From Kluyvera sp036759925 (lineage in GTDB: Bacteria > Pseudomonadota > Gammaproteobacteria > Enterobacterales > Enterobacteriaceae), in NCBI RefSeq assembly GCF_036759925.1, contig NZ_JAPKIB010000003.1:248001-312000 (forward strand): a stretch of 64,000 nt of DNA, written 5' to 3'. Below, one piece after another: positions 1 through 9,243 of the stretch; position 1 is the first letter of the stretch; each line of letters begins with the position of its first letter. The translations under genes and the position numbers were made by a program. The notes below the pieces were generated by a model. That model saw only the letters and a program-made list of their open reading frames with translations, was not told where the DNA came from and searched no databases.

Positions 1-167
1 TCTGGGGCGACCCCAGCGTACTGGATCCGGCAAAGCTGAACGCTGGGCAGCAAAAAACGCTGCAATCGCTTATCCCGGAACACGCACCGAAAGTACTGGC
101 TGAGCCGCATGCCGCCTGGGTGAACGCACTGGAGCAGGAATGGCTGCGCCGTTACGGTACGCACTGA
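1..167 (+). CDS. ynjB: YnjB, 3' end (ABC importer binding protein)
   Basis: The window opens inside this gene; only the last 54 codons are present, reading in frame from base 3 to a TGA at 165-167 and ending with ...LEQEWLRRYGTH. The tail fits the C-terminus of YnjB, the putative periplasmic solute-binding protein of the YnjBCD importer. The assignment rests mainly on the downstream ynjC and ynjD. The gene overlaps the start of ynjC by 28 bp in another frame, which suggests translational coupling. The substrate of this importer family is not firmly established. Confidence 0.8.
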   Translation, partial: WGDPSVLDPAKLNAGQQKTLQSLIPEHAPKVLAEPHAAWVNALEQEWLRRYGTH

Positions 168-1675
168 TTCTGCTCTGCTGGGGCATGATGCTGATTATCT
201 ATCTGCCCCTGCTTCCCGCCGCCGGTCTGCTGTTGAGATCGGCGTTTTCGCTCGTCAACTGGCAACCGCTATTCACCGACCCGCAACTACTGCAAGCGCT
301 GACCGCGACGGTCGTCTCCACACTGCTCGCGGTGGGTGGCGCGCTGGCGCTGGCGCTACTGGTCATCGCGACGCTCTGGCCTTCTGCGGGCTGGCAGCGG
401 CTCGCCTCCCGTCTGCCCTGGCTGCTGGCGCTACCGCACGTGGCCTTCGCTACCTGCGCGCTGCTGTTGTTTGCCGAAGGCGGTGAACTCTACCGTTTGC
501 TGCCGATGCTCAGCCCATTTCAGGACCGCTACGGTATCGGGCTGGGTCTGGTGCTGGCGGTCAAAGAGAGCGGCTTTTTACTGTGGGTGTGCTGGGCGCT
601 ACTCGGCGAACGCCGGCTGGCAGAACAGGTGGTGGTGTTTAAAAGCCTCGGCTACGGGCGCGGGCAGTGCCTGACCCGGGTTATTCTTCCGGCATTGATG
701 CCCTCGCTCAAGGTGGCGCTGCTGGCCACCGCGGCCTGGACGCTGTCGGTGGTCGACGTGGCGACGATTATCGGCCCCGGCAACCCGCCGACGCTGGCGG
801 TGCTGGCCTGGCAATGGCTGAATTCGGCAGCCCCGGAGGATCAGGTCAAAGGTGAACTGGCCTGCCTGCTGTTACTGGTGTTATTGGCGCTACTTGCCGG
901 TTCCGCCGCAGGCCTCTGGTCGCTCTGGCAACGGCGACTGCCCAGGTTGAACGGCGTACGACGCCCCAGTTTCTCGCAAACCCCAGGACGAATAGTCGGC
1001 CTGCTGCTGCCGCTCAGCGGATTAGTCTGTACCCTGTTTCTGATGTTGCAAGCGCACGCCACTCTGCCCGATGCCGATACCTTCAACAACAGTCTGTGGC
1101 TGGCGCTGCTGTCCGCGCTGGCCGGTGCGTCGGTCTGCTTGCTGTGGCTGGAGTGGGGACCACGCCGGACGCAGCACTGGCTCAACCTGCCGCTGCTGCT
1201 ACCGGCTCTACCGCTGGCCGCAGGGCAATATCAGTTGGCACTATATGGCTGGCTCGACGGGCAGTTCACCACCGTGCTGTGGGGACATCTGCTGTGGGTG
1301 GTGCCGTGGATGCTTTTCGTACTTCGCCCGGCCTGGCAGAACATTGACTCGCGCCAGATACTGTTGGCGAAAACGCTTGGCTGGCAGCGTGGGACCATTT
1401 TCCTACGGCTGAAGTGCCCACTGATCGTTCGCCCGCTGCTGTCGGCGCTGGCGGTCGGCTTTTCCGTCAGTATCGCCCAGTACCTGCCCACCCAATGGCT
1501 TGGCGGTGGACGCGTGCCGACGCTCACCACCGAAGCCGTGGCGCTGAGCAGCGGCGGCGTAACCGCGACGCTCGCCGCCCAGGCACTATGGCAACTGTTA
1601 CTGCCAATGGGCTTCTTTTTACTTACCGCGCTGCTGGCGCGCCGTATCGGTTATTTACGCCGGGGATTACGCTAA
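140..1675 (+). CDS. ynjC: YnjC, ABC transporter permease (duplicated)
   Basis: Inner-membrane permease of the YnjBCD ABC importer, 511 residues, the length of the E. coli protein. The chain is strongly hydrophobic, with about twelve membrane spans in two homologous halves. Each half carries an EAA-type cytoplasmic loop that would contact the ATPase: around FKSLGYGRGQCLTRVILP in the first half and AKTLGWQRGTIFLRLKCP in the second. It is therefore a fused pair of permease domains. It starts inside the 3' end of ynjB, and its TAA shares a base with the ynjD ATG, so the three genes are one operon. The transported solute is not evident. Confidence 0.93.
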   Translation: MAAPLRYALILLCWGMMLIIYLPLLPAAGLLLRSAFSLVNWQPLFTDPQLLQALTATVVSTLLAVGGALALALLVIATLWPSAGWQRLASRLPWLLALPHVAFATCALLLFAEGGELYRLLPMLSPFQDRYGIGLGLVLAVKESGFLLWVCWALLGERRLAEQVVVFKSLGYGRGQCLTRVILPALMPSLKVALLATAAWTLSVVDVATIIGPGNPPTLAVLAWQWLNSAAPEDQVKGELACLLLLVLLALLAGSAAGLWSLWQRRLPRLNGVRRPSFSQTPGRIVGLLLPLSGLVCTLFLMLQAHATLPDADTFNNSLWLALLSALAGASVCLLWLEWGPRRTQHWLNLPLLLPALPLAAGQYQLALYGWLDGQFTTVLWGHLLWVVPWMLFVLRPAWQNIDSRQILLAKTLGWQRGTIFLRLKCPLIVRPLLSALAVGFSVSIAQYLPTQWLGGGRVPTLTTEAVALSSGGVTATLAAQALWQLLLPMGFFLLTALLARRIGYLRRGLR

Positions 1676-2307
1676 TGTTGCAGGTCAACAATCTGACGCT
1701 CACGCTCGGCGGTCAGCCGCTGTTGCGCGAGGTTAACTTCACCGTCGCGGCGGGCGAAATTGTGACGCTGATGGGGCCGTCAGGCTGCGGAAAGTCGACG
1801 CTGTTTTCGTGGATGGTTGGCGCGCTCGATGGCGCCTTTCGCGCACAGGGCGAGCTGTGGCTTAATGGCCGCCGCTGCGATCCACTACCTACTGAGAAAC
1901 GGCGCATCGGCGTGCTGTTCCAGGACGCGCTGCTGTTCGACAATATGAGCGTCGGTCAGAACCTGCAGCTAGCGCTGCCCGCGACCGTTGCCCGTCATAC
2001 CCGCCAGCCTCGCGTTGAGCTGGCGCTGGAGCAGGCGGGGTTAGACGGTTTTTATCGTCGTGACCCGGCCACCCTTTCCGGTGGCCAGCGCGCCCGCGTG
2101 GCGCTGCTGCGCGCGCTGTTGGCAGAGCCCGACGCGCTGCTGCTGGATGAACCATTTAGCCGCCTCGACGGACCGCTGCGCGGCAGTTTTCGCCAATGGG
2201 TGTTCGACGAACTCCGCCAGTTGCACATTCCCGTGGTGCAGGTGACTCACGACCCGGATGATGTCCCCACCGACGCCCTCTGTTTGCAGTTAGCAAACTG
2301 GCATTGA
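1675..2307 (+). CDS. ynjD: YnjD, ABC transporter ATP-binding protein
   Basis: Cytoplasmic ATPase of the YnjBCD importer, 210 residues from the ATG that overlaps the ynjC stop (TAATG). Visible motifs are Walker A GPSGCGKST near residue 38, a Q-loop (VLFQDALLF), the signature LSGGQRARVAL, Walker B LLLDEPFSRLD, and the switch His in QVTHD. The reading frame is open upstream for another 261 bp, but that stretch lies entirely inside ynjC and lacks a family match, so the short start is preferred. The chain is slightly shorter than E. coli YnjD (217). Confidence 0.93.
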   Translation: MLQVNNLTLTLGGQPLLREVNFTVAAGEIVTLMGPSGCGKSTLFSWMVGALDGAFRAQGELWLNGRRCDPLPTEKRRIGVLFQDALLFDNMSVGQNLQLALPATVARHTRQPRVELALEQAGLDGFYRRDPATLSGGQRARVALLRALLAEPDALLLDEPFSRLDGPLRGSFRQWVFDELRQLHIPVVQVTHDPDDVPTDALCLQLANWH

Positions 2308-2391
2308 CGCGGGAAATACTGCGTTAACGCAAGGTATTTTCCCCTTTGGAGGTTCAGAATAATGCTCCTTTTTTCCTCGTCGGATGATTTG

Positions 2392-3696
2392 ATGAAACGT
2401 GTTTCTCAACTGACCGCGCTGGCCGTTGCGCTTGGCCTCGCTTCCTCTGTCTTTGCTGCCGAAACGGCAAAAACCTTAACCTTGACCCACCTGCTGCAGC
2501 AAAATGGCACCGCCATTGATACGCGCATGAGCGCGTTTTACAACGGCTGGCCTCAGCATGCCAACGGCACCCAGGGCCACGAACCGGGCGCGTTAAACCT
2601 CTCCGCCAGCTGGCTCTCCGCGATGAACGACGAGCAGCTTAGCGCGTGGGCGCAGCAGCATCAGCTGAGTAAAACCACCGACATCGCACTTTACGGCGAC
2701 AGTAAAGACAACGAGGCGGTCGCCAAACGTCTGAAACAAGCGGGCTTCAACAATATCTCCACCCTGAGCGATGCGCTGGAGCAGCCAGACCGTCTGCAAA
2801 AGCTGCCGCACTTCGAACAACTGGTATACCCGCAGTGGCTGCATGATTTACAGCAGGGAAAAAACGTTCCGGCAAAACCGGCGGGCGACGTTAAAGTGAT
2901 TGAAGCCGCCTGGGGCGCGCCGAAACTTTACCTGGTCAGCCATATTCCGAACGCAGGCTATATCGACACCAACGAGGTGGAAAGCGAGCCGCTGTGGAAT
3001 AAGGTTTCTGACGATAAGCTCAAAGCGATGCTGGCGAAACACGGCATCCGCCATGACACCACCGTTATTCTTTACGGTCGCGATGTCTATGCTGCGGCGC
3101 GCGTCGCGCAGATTATGCTGTATGCAGGCGTGAAAGATGTGCGTTTGCTGGACGGCGGCTGGAAAACCTGGTCCGATGCGGGTCTGCCGGTGGAACGCGG
3201 CCTGCCGAAAGACGTCACTCCGGCACCAGACTTCGGCATCACCATCCCCGCCCAACCGCAGTTAATGCTGAATATGGAACAGGCGCGCGGCCTGCTGCAC
3301 CGTCAGGATGCGTCACTGGTCAGCATTCGTTCGTGGCCGGAATTTATCGGCACCACCAGCGGCTACAGCTACATTAAGCCAAAAGGTGAGATTGCTGGCG
3401 CTCGTTGGGGCCATGCGGGGAGCGACTCCACCCATATGGAAGATTTCCATAACCCGGACGGCACCATGCGCAGCGCAGACGATATCGCGGCAATGTGGAA
3501 GTCATGGAACATTCTGCCGACCCAGCAGGTCTCCTTCTATTGCGGCACCGGCTGGCGCGCGTCGGAGACCTTTATGTACGCCCGTGCGATGGGCTGGCAG
3601 AACGTCAGCGTCTACGACGGCGGCTGGTACGAGTGGAGCAGCGACCCTAAAAACCCGGTTTCCACCGGCGATCGCGGCCCCGACAGTTCTCGCTAA
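2392..3696 (+). CDS. ynjE: YnjE, periplasmic triple-domain rhodanese
   Basis: Sulfurtransferase with three rhodanese-like modules, only the last carrying the reactive cysteine: Cys384 in CGTGWRASE, the persulfide-forming loop. An N-terminal signal peptide (MKRVSQLTALAVALGLASSVFA) predicts export. From this ATG the protein has 434 residues, one fewer than in E. coli. A second in-frame ATG at 2362 has the better Shine-Dalgarno (GGAGG, 2347-2352) but would put two Asp residues before the signal sequence; it may be the real initiation codon. The gene lies 84 bp after ynjD, probably in the same operon. Confidence 0.93.
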   Translation: MKRVSQLTALAVALGLASSVFAAETAKTLTLTHLLQQNGTAIDTRMSAFYNGWPQHANGTQGHEPGALNLSASWLSAMNDEQLSAWAQQHQLSKTTDIALYGDSKDNEAVAKRLKQAGFNNISTLSDALEQPDRLQKLPHFEQLVYPQWLHDLQQGKNVPAKPAGDVKVIEAAWGAPKLYLVSHIPNAGYIDTNEVESEPLWNKVSDDKLKAMLAKHGIRHDTTVILYGRDVYAAARVAQIMLYAGVKDVRLLDGGWKTWSDAGLPVERGLPKDVTPAPDFGITIPAQPQLMLNMEQARGLLHRQDASLVSIRSWPEFIGTTSGYSYIKPKGEIAGARWGHAGSDSTHMEDFHNPDGTMRSADDIAAMWKSWNILPTQQVSFYCGTGWRASETFMYARAMGWQNVSVYDGGWYEWSSDPKNPVSTGDRGPDSSR

Positions 3697-4325
3697 TCCG
3701 CCTCTTCATGACGCTGGAGATTTTTCAGCGTCATGTACCCTCCCCACACTCGATTAAACGTCGTCAGCCAGCACAGCGCGCCAAAGATCCACGCCATCCA
3801 CGCAAACCACGCCGGAAACAAGCAGCCCAATACAAATAACAAAATCGTCTCGGTGCCTTCGGTTAAACCACCAAGGTAGTAAAACGATTTGTGCGCGTAG
3901 CCTGGGTTATCAATCTGATGCTTCGCCGCCAGCGCCGCAAACGCCAGAAAGCTGCTGCCGGTGCCCATAAACGCAAACAGCAACCAGCCACCCGCCAGGG
4001 CATTCGCCGCCGGATCTGCCAGCATAAAACCGAACGGCACCAGCGCGTAGAACAGAAAATCGAGGGCGATATCGAGAAAGCCGCCGGCATCCGTCAGCCC
4101 GCGTCGCCTGGCCAACGCGCCGTCAAGCCCGTCCAGCAACCGATTTGCCACGATGGCCACCAGCGCCGCGCCGTACCAGCCCAGCGCCAGAAACGGCAGC
4201 GCCAGTACACCAATCGCAAAGCCCAGCAGCGTAATACCATCGGCGGAAATGCCAGGCCGGTCCAGTGCTTGGGCCGCGCGGTTCAGCAGCGGCTTCAGGC
4301 GCGGGTGAAGATGTTTATCGAGCAT
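3693..4325 (-). CDS. ynjF: YnjF, CDP-alcohol phosphatidyltransferase family
   Basis: Integral membrane protein of 210 residues. It carries the CDP-alcohol phosphotransferase signature D-x2-DG-x2-AR-x8-G-x3-D-x3-D, seen as DGLDGALARR followed by GGFLDIALD. Family members move a phospho-alcohol from CDP-diacylglycerol or a similar donor, and the metal-binding Asp residues are all present. The substrate of YnjF is unknown. The stop codon overlaps that of ynjE (convergent genes), and the start overlaps the 3' end of the upstream carboxymuconolactone-decarboxylase-like gene by 11 bp, indicating a two-gene minus-strand unit. Confidence 0.92.
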   Translation of the reverse strand: MLDKHLHPRLKPLLNRAAQALDRPGISADGITLLGFAIGVLALPFLALGWYGAALVAIVANRLLDGLDGALARRRGLTDAGGFLDIALDFLFYALVPFGFMLADPAANALAGGWLLFAFMGTGSSFLAFAALAAKHQIDNPGYAHKSFYYLGGLTEGTETILLFVLGCLFPAWFAWMAWIFGALCWLTTFNRVWGGYMTLKNLQRHEEAD

Positions 4326-4884
4326 CGTGCTCTCCTGGGGTGTGGCACAGCCCCTGCGAAGGGATTTCCAGCGCAGCGTTAAAGCGCGCCGACAAATTCT
4401 GGAATGCCACCAGCGCGGTCATTTCCGTTATTTGCTCATCGTTAAAGTGACGCTGTAACGTCGCTTTCTGTTCTGCGGAAATGGACGGCGGCGTAGCTGT
4501 CATCGCATCAGCGTAGTCCAGCGCCGCACGTTCAGCAGGAGAAAACAGCGTGGAGGTTTGCCAGTTGCCCAGCGCCAGCACTTTATCCATCGCCCCGCTA
4601 CGCTGTGCCAGACGCAGGCTGTTGGCATCAATGCAAAATGCGCAGTCGCACTGCTGAGAAACGCGGGTCATCAACAGCGCCCGCAGCGTGGGGTCCAGAC
4701 GCGCTTTTTTACGCTCCAGATAGCCAACGAACAATGCCACTAACCAGAAGAGCCGGGGCATTCGCCCCCACCAGCGGGTGGGATTCAATACGCTGCCGTA
4801 ATGTTTCTGTTGCATCGCAACAATAGGTTTCAGACTGAGGGGTAACTGACTGAGCGGTTGCACCCAGGGTTGTTTATTTTTCAC
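4315..4884 (-). CDS. AhpD/carboxymuconolactone decarboxylase-like protein
   Basis: A 189-residue protein of the carboxymuconolactone decarboxylase (AhpD-like) fold. The segment RALLMTRVSQQCDCAFCID contains the redox-type pair Cys81-x2-Cys84, although the third motif residue, usually His, is Asn here (CIDAN). Family members include alkylhydroperoxidase partners and decarboxylases; the reaction of this one cannot be told. It is translationally coupled to ynjF (11-bp overlap). E. coli K-12 has no obvious counterpart at this position, so it is an accessory or lineage-specific gene. Confidence 0.8.
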   Translation of the reverse strand: MKNKQPWVQPLSQLPLSLKPIVAMQQKHYGSVLNPTRWWGRMPRLFWLVALFVGYLERKKARLDPTLRALLMTRVSQQCDCAFCIDANSLRLAQRSGAMDKVLALGNWQTSTLFSPAERAALDYADAMTATPPSISAEQKATLQRHFNDEQITEMTALVAFQNLSARFNAALEIPSQGLCHTPGEHDAR

Positions 4885-4962
4885 CCGGAGACTCCTGCAA
4901 GGCTTTAGCTAACAACAAAGCAGCGATAATATGGCATTCCTTTTATCAACTCTTTGACCGCT

Positions 4963-5379
4963 ATGCTGAAAACCATTGATGTTGTTGCCGCCATTATCGA
5001 ACAAAACGGCAAAATTCTGCTGGCCCAGCGCCCGCCGCATGCCGATCAGGCCGGACTATGGGAGTTCGCGGGCGGAAAAGTTGAGCCGGGCGAAAGCCAG
5101 CCGGAAGCGCTAGTGCGCGAACTACAGGAAGAGTTGGCGATCCGCGCCTGGCCTGGCCGTTACGTTGCCAGCCACCAGCGTGAAGTCTCCGGGCGGATAA
5201 TCCACCTTCATGCCTGGCACGTGCCCCGCTTTGACGGTGAAATCATCGCCCACGAACACAGCGCGCTGGTGTGGTGCACGCCAGAAGAGGCCTTTAGCTA
5301 TGCGCTGGCCCCCGCCGATGTGCCTCTGCTTGAGGCGTTTATGGCTTTACCCGACGCCAGACCAGTGGATTCGTGCTGA
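4963..5379 (+). CDS. nudG: NudG, CTP/5-hydroxy-CTP pyrophosphohydrolase
   Basis: Nudix hydrolase that removes pyrophosphate from (d)CTP and oxidised pyrimidine nucleotides such as 5-hydroxy-CTP, a sanitising role. The Nudix box is complete: G38-x5-E44-x7-REL-x2-EELAI. From the ATG at 4963 it has 138 residues (E. coli 135); a TTG nine bases upstream would add MTA and is less likely. The last 41 bp are antisense to the convergent ynjH. Confidence 0.93.
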   Translation: MLKTIDVVAAIIEQNGKILLAQRPPHADQAGLWEFAGGKVEPGESQPEALVRELQEELAIRAWPGRYVASHQREVSGRIIHLHAWHVPRFDGEIIAHEHSALVWCTPEEAFSYALAPADVPLLEAFMALPDARPVDSC

Positions 5380-5611
5380 TGGTTCGTTCATCACGCTGAC
5401 ACTGTAACAGTACGCCCTCGGCCTTAATCACCGCCCCTTCCGAGTAGTTCTGGTTCTCATAAATACAGCACTGGGCGCACGGCTGTGCCCGCTGGGTGGT
5501 GTTGCTATTGCTGAACACCTCCTGCGGGACATTCACCTCAAGCTGCGGCCGCGCCTGTGCCGCATGACAAAACAGCGCCAGAGCGCCCGCTATCCAGAAC
5601 GTTTTCATCAC
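5339..5611 (-). CDS. ynjH: YnjH, small exported protein (DUF1496)
   Basis: Ninety-residue protein, the same length as E. coli YnjH, with a signal peptide (MMKTFWIAGALALFCHAAQA). The mature part has three cysteines in CAQCCIYENQNYSEGA, typical of DUF1496. Function unknown. Its 3' end overlaps the nudG 3' end tail to tail by 41 bp. It is read divergently from gdhA across a 232-bp spacer. Confidence 0.9.
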   Translation of the reverse strand: MMKTFWIAGALALFCHAAQARPQLEVNVPQEVFSNSNTTQRAQPCAQCCIYENQNYSEGAVIKAEGVLLQCQRDERTISTNPLVWRRVKP

Positions 5612-5843
5612 TTAATCTCCTGAAAAATCGTCTCTTAATACTATCGACCAAATTCGGGGCGAGCTTACGTTTTTTACATCATCGTTTTTAGTTATGACCC
5701 CACCCCGAGTATTAATTTTATTTTGGTCCTGGAATTTACTTGTCATACGTTAGCCAGGTAATGATATAGTCGAAAAACGACACTTTATTAAACACAACCA
5801 TAACAACTACATACATCCACAATCATAAGAGGTACTTATACTT
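5612..5843. promoter_or_regulatory. ynjH-gdhA divergent intergenic region
   Basis: AT-rich 232-bp spacer that must hold the promoters for ynjH (leftward) and gdhA (rightward). On the plus strand a possible -10 TATAGT (5765-5770) lies about 80 bp before the gdhA ATG, and the gene is preceded by an AAGAGGT ribosome binding site. I could not assign an operator by eye. In E. coli gdhA is controlled by nitrogen supply (Nac, ArgP). Confidence 0.45.
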
Positions 5844-7187
5844 ATGGATAAGGTTTGCTCCCTGGACTCCTTCCTGGCTCATGTTCAACAACGCGACCCA
5901 CACCAGACCGAGTTTGCTCAGGCTGTCCGTGAAGTCATGACAACGCTCTGGCCGTTTCTGGAACAGAACCCGCACTATCGCCAGCTTTCTCTGCTGGAAC
6001 GATTAGTTGAACCTGAGCGTGTTATTCAATTCCGCGTCGTGTGGGTAGACGACCGCAATCAGGTGCAGGTTAACCGCGCGTGGCGCGTGCAGTTCAGTTC
6101 GGCGATTGGGCCGTACAAAGGGGGAATGCGCTTCCACCCGTCTGTAAACCTCTCTATTCTCAAATTCCTCGGCTTCGAACAGACCTTCAAAAACGCCCTG
6201 ACCACCCTGCCTATGGGCGGCGGTAAAGGCGGTTCTGACTTCGATCCGAAAGGTAAAAGCGAAGGCGAAGTCATGCGCTTCTGCCAGTCGCTGATGACCG
6301 AACTCTATCGTCATCTGGGCTCAGACACTGACGTCCCAGCGGGCGATATCGGTGTCGGTGGGCGTGAAGTCGGCTTTATGGCCGGAATGATGAAAAAGCT
6401 CTCCAACAACACCGCCTGCGTGTTTACCGGCAAAGGCCTGTCGTTTGGCGGCAGCCTGATCCGCCCGGAAGCCACCGGCTACGGTCTGGTGTACTTCACT
6501 GAAGCGATGCTTAAGCGTCACGGTCTGGGCTTTGAAGGAATGCGCGTGGCGGTTTCCGGTTCCGGCAACGTGGCGCAGTACGCTATCGAAAAAGCGATGG
6601 AGTTTGGCGCACGCGTAGTGACCGCCTCCGACTCCAGCGGTACCGTGGTTGATGAAGCCGGTTTCACCAAAGAGAAATTGGCACGTCTGTGCGAAATTAA
6701 AGCCAGCCGCGACGGCCGCGTGGCCGATTACGCGCGCGAGTTTGGCCTGGTCTATCTGGAAGGTCAGCAGCCGTGGAGCGTGCCGGTGGATATCGCGCTG
6801 CCGTGCGCCACCCAGAACGAGTTGGACGTTGACGCGGCACGGGTGCTGATTGCCAACGGCGTGAAGGCCGTGGCGGAAGGTGCCAACATGCCAACCACCA
6901 TCGAAGCGACAGACCTGTTCCTCGAAGCGGGCGTACTGTTCGCACCGGGTAAAGCGGCGAACGCCGGTGGCGTCGCAACCTCTGGCCTGGAAATGGCGCA
7001 GAACGCAGCGCGTATGAGCTGGAAAGCGGAGAAAGTGGATGCGCGTCTGCACCACATCATGCTGGATATCCACCACGCCTGCGTTGAGCACGGCGGTGAA
7101 TCCGCGCAGACCAACTACGTTCGCGGTGCGAACATTGCAGGCTTCGTGAAAGTGGCCGATGCGATGCTGGCGCAGGGCGTGATTTAA
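5844..7187 (+). CDS. gdhA: NADP-specific glutamate dehydrogenase
   Basis: Cytoplasmic enzyme that aminates 2-oxoglutarate with ammonium and NADPH to give glutamate, the low-energy assimilation route. It has 447 residues, identical in length to E. coli GdhA and very close in sequence. The substrate loop KGGMRFHPSV and the catalytic Lys region LPMGGGKGGSDFDPKGKS are intact. The Rossmann fingerprint VSGSGNVAQYA follows in the second domain. It is a single gene with its own leader, followed by a REP element rather than another gene. Confidence 0.98.
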   Translation: MDKVCSLDSFLAHVQQRDPHQTEFAQAVREVMTTLWPFLEQNPHYRQLSLLERLVEPERVIQFRVVWVDDRNQVQVNRAWRVQFSSAIGPYKGGMRFHPSVNLSILKFLGFEQTFKNALTTLPMGGGKGGSDFDPKGKSEGEVMRFCQSLMTELYRHLGSDTDVPAGDIGVGGREVGFMAGMMKKLSNNTACVFTGKGLSFGGSLIRPEATGYGLVYFTEAMLKRHGLGFEGMRVAVSGSGNVAQYAIEKAMEFGARVVTASDSSGTVVDEAGFTKEKLARLCEIKASRDGRVADYAREFGLVYLEGQQPWSVPVDIALPCATQNELDVDAARVLIANGVKAVAEGANMPTTIEATDLFLEAGVLFAPGKAANAGGVATSGLEMAQNAARMSWKAEKVDARLHHIMLDIHHACVEHGGESAQTNYVRGANIAGFVKVADAMLAQGVI

Positions 7188-7195
7188 TCTTGTCG

Positions 7196-7265
7196 GTAGC
7201 CCGGACGAGGCGCTTTAGCGCCAACTCCGGGTTTTCCCCGGCGTCGCTTCGCTCGGCCGGGCTAC
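7196..7265. repeat. REP/BIME-type palindromic element
   Basis: Imperfect palindrome starting GTAGCCCGGACGAGGCG and ending GGCCGGGCTAC, between the convergent gdhA and topB genes. The two arms pair into long hairpins. The same element recurs at 14717, 16224, 40382 and 42969, always between genes. Such sequences stabilise upstream mRNA or bind gyrase/IHF in enterobacteria; here it separates gdhA from topB. Confidence 0.85.
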
Positions 7266-7301
7266 ATTTTTCCAGAAAACATCATCAGGCAGTCGGGGCG
7301 A

Positions 7302-9239
7302 TTACGCGTCTTGTTCCGGGCTTGCCGTCGGTTTCTTACTCTTCCCTTTGCCTTTACTGAACGACTTCTTCGCGCCGCCTGGCGCCGCTAAGCCACGGAA
7401 CTGTCTCACCGGCGTACTGCGCGCCTGCTCGATAAGCTGGAACAACGTGCCCACCAGCGGCTGCATAAAGTCCTGATAGCGGCACTGCTTTTCGCTGATT
7501 TGCGTCAACGTGGACTCCCAGTGCGCCGTCATATCCGGGCGCGTCGCCATCTCCGGCAGCGAATGGAACAGCGCTTTTCCCGCGTCGGTTGAGTGAATAT
7601 AGCGCCCTTTCTTGGTCAGAAAACCGCGCTTAAACAGCAGTTCGATAATCCCGGCGCGGGTCGCTTCAGTACCTAACCCGTCGGTGGCACGCAGAATCTT
7701 CTTCAGGTCTTTATCCTGCACAAAACGGGCAATCCCGGTCATTGCCGACAACAGCGTAGCGTCGGTGAAATGGCGCGGCGGCTGCGTTTGTCGCTCTACC
7801 ACTTCGCCGTTTTCACACAGGAGTTCATCTGCTTTAGCCACCACCGGCAGCGGTGTGCCGTCGTTCTCTTCGTCGCGCTCTTTCGCCCCCAGCAGCGTGC
7901 GCCAGCCGGCTTCTGCCAGGAAACGCGCCTTCGCCACAAACTTACCGTTGGCAATATCGAGATCGATCTGGCATTTGCGATACACCGCATCCGGGCAGAA
8001 CTGCATCAGATACTGACGTGCGACGAGGTTATACACCTTCGCTTCATTGTCGGTGAGATTGACCTTGCTGGCCCGCGCCGTGGGAATAATCGCGTGGTGA
8101 GCGTCGACCTTTTTGTCGTCCCAGCAGCGGTTGCGGGTATCGGTATTCACCACCGGCTGCGGCAGCAAATCTGGGGCGTGTACGCCAATAGCGTTAATCA
8201 CCGCGTGTCGACCGGCGAAATGTTCTTCCGGCAGATAGCGGCTATCGGAACGCGGATAGGTGATGAGCTTATGGGTTTCGTACAGCTTCTGGCAGATATC
8301 CAGCACGTTCTGTGCGCTGAGGCCAAAACGTTTGGCCGCCTCAATCTGCAAGGCCGACAGCGAAAACGGCAACGGTGCGGGTTCGGAGTCGCGTTTATCG
8401 TTGTAGGCGGTGACCAGCGCGGGCTGCCCGCCAATACGCTTCACCACGTGCTCGGCCAGCGCGCGGTTCAGCAAACGCCCCTCTTCATCCTGATGCGGCT
8501 CACAGGCTTCACTCGGCTGCCAGGTGGCGGTAAAGCGTTCGTCTTTTGGCGTCACGATGTGCGCTTTCACTTCGAAGAAATCCTTCGAAACGAAATGCTC
8601 GATCTCTTCATCGCGGCGCACCACCAGCCCCAGCACCGGGGTCTGCACGCGCCCAACGGAGAGTACGCCCTGATAGCCCGCATTACGCCCAAGAATGGTA
8701 TAAGCGCGGGTCATATTGATGCCGTACAGCCAGTCAGCGCGAGCGCGGGCCAGCGCCGACACGCATAACGGGATAAACTCGCTGTTGGCGCGCAGACGGG
8801 AAATCGCCCGCTCCACCGCCTGTGGGTTCAGGTCGTTGATTAGACAGCGCTGCACCTGATGACGTTTTTCCGCCGACAGTTGCAAGTAGTCCAGCACTTC
8901 ATCCACCAGCAGTTGCCCCTCTCTATCGGGGTCCCCAGCGTGAATGACTTCACTGGCTTCATGCAGGAAGCGCTTAATGACGTTCAGCTGTTTGGTGACC
9001 GATGGCCGGGGCTGTAGCTGCCACTTTTCCGGCACAATCGGCAGGTCCTGCAGATTCCAGCGCGCATAGCGGCTGTCATAGACATCAGGCTGCGCCTGCT
9101 CCAGAAGGTGGCCGATACACCAGGTCACGACCTGACCGTTGCCGCATTCGATAAAACCGTCGCCCTTGCGATGTGGCTTCGGCAGCACGTCAGCAATGGC
9201 GCGAGCCAGGCTCGGTTTTTCCGCTATGAACAACCGCAT
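7302..9239 (-). CDS. topB: DNA topoisomerase III
   Basis: Type IA topoisomerase, 645 residues (E. coli 653). The Toprim domain starts at the N-terminus (MRLFIAEKPSLARAIADVL, with the catalytic Glu) and includes the HAGDPDREGQ acidic motif. The active-site tyrosine lies in LITYPRSDSRYLPE. The C-terminal tail is Lys/Ser/Gly rich (KKSFSKGKGKSKK), as usual for TopB DNA-binding tails. The enzyme decatenates replication intermediates by single-strand passage. selD ends 4 bp upstream, so the two are co-transcribed. Confidence 0.97.
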   Translation of the reverse strand: MRLFIAEKPSLARAIADVLPKPHRKGDGFIECGNGQVVTWCIGHLLEQAQPDVYDSRYARWNLQDLPIVPEKWQLQPRPSVTKQLNVIKRFLHEASEVIHAGDPDREGQLLVDEVLDYLQLSAEKRHQVQRCLINDLNPQAVERAISRLRANSEFIPLCVSALARARADWLYGINMTRAYTILGRNAGYQGVLSVGRVQTPVLGLVVRRDEEIEHFVSKDFFEVKAHIVTPKDERFTATWQPSEACEPHQDEEGRLLNRALAEHVVKRIGGQPALVTAYNDKRDSEPAPLPFSLSALQIEAAKRFGLSAQNVLDICQKLYETHKLITYPRSDSRYLPEEHFAGRHAVINAIGVHAPDLLPQPVVNTDTRNRCWDDKKVDAHHAIIPTARASKVNLTDNEAKVYNLVARQYLMQFCPDAVYRKCQIDLDIANGKFVAKARFLAEAGWRTLLGAKERDEENDGTPLPVVAKADELLCENGEVVERQTQPPRHFTDATLLSAMTGIARFVQDKDLKKILRATDGLGTEATRAGIIELLFKRGFLTKKGRYIHSTDAGKALFHSLPEMATRPDMTAHWESTLTQISEKQCRYQDFMQPLVGTLFQLIEQARSTPVRQFRGLAAPGGAKKSFSKGKGKSKKPTASPEQDA

Positions 9240-9243
9240 CGGT

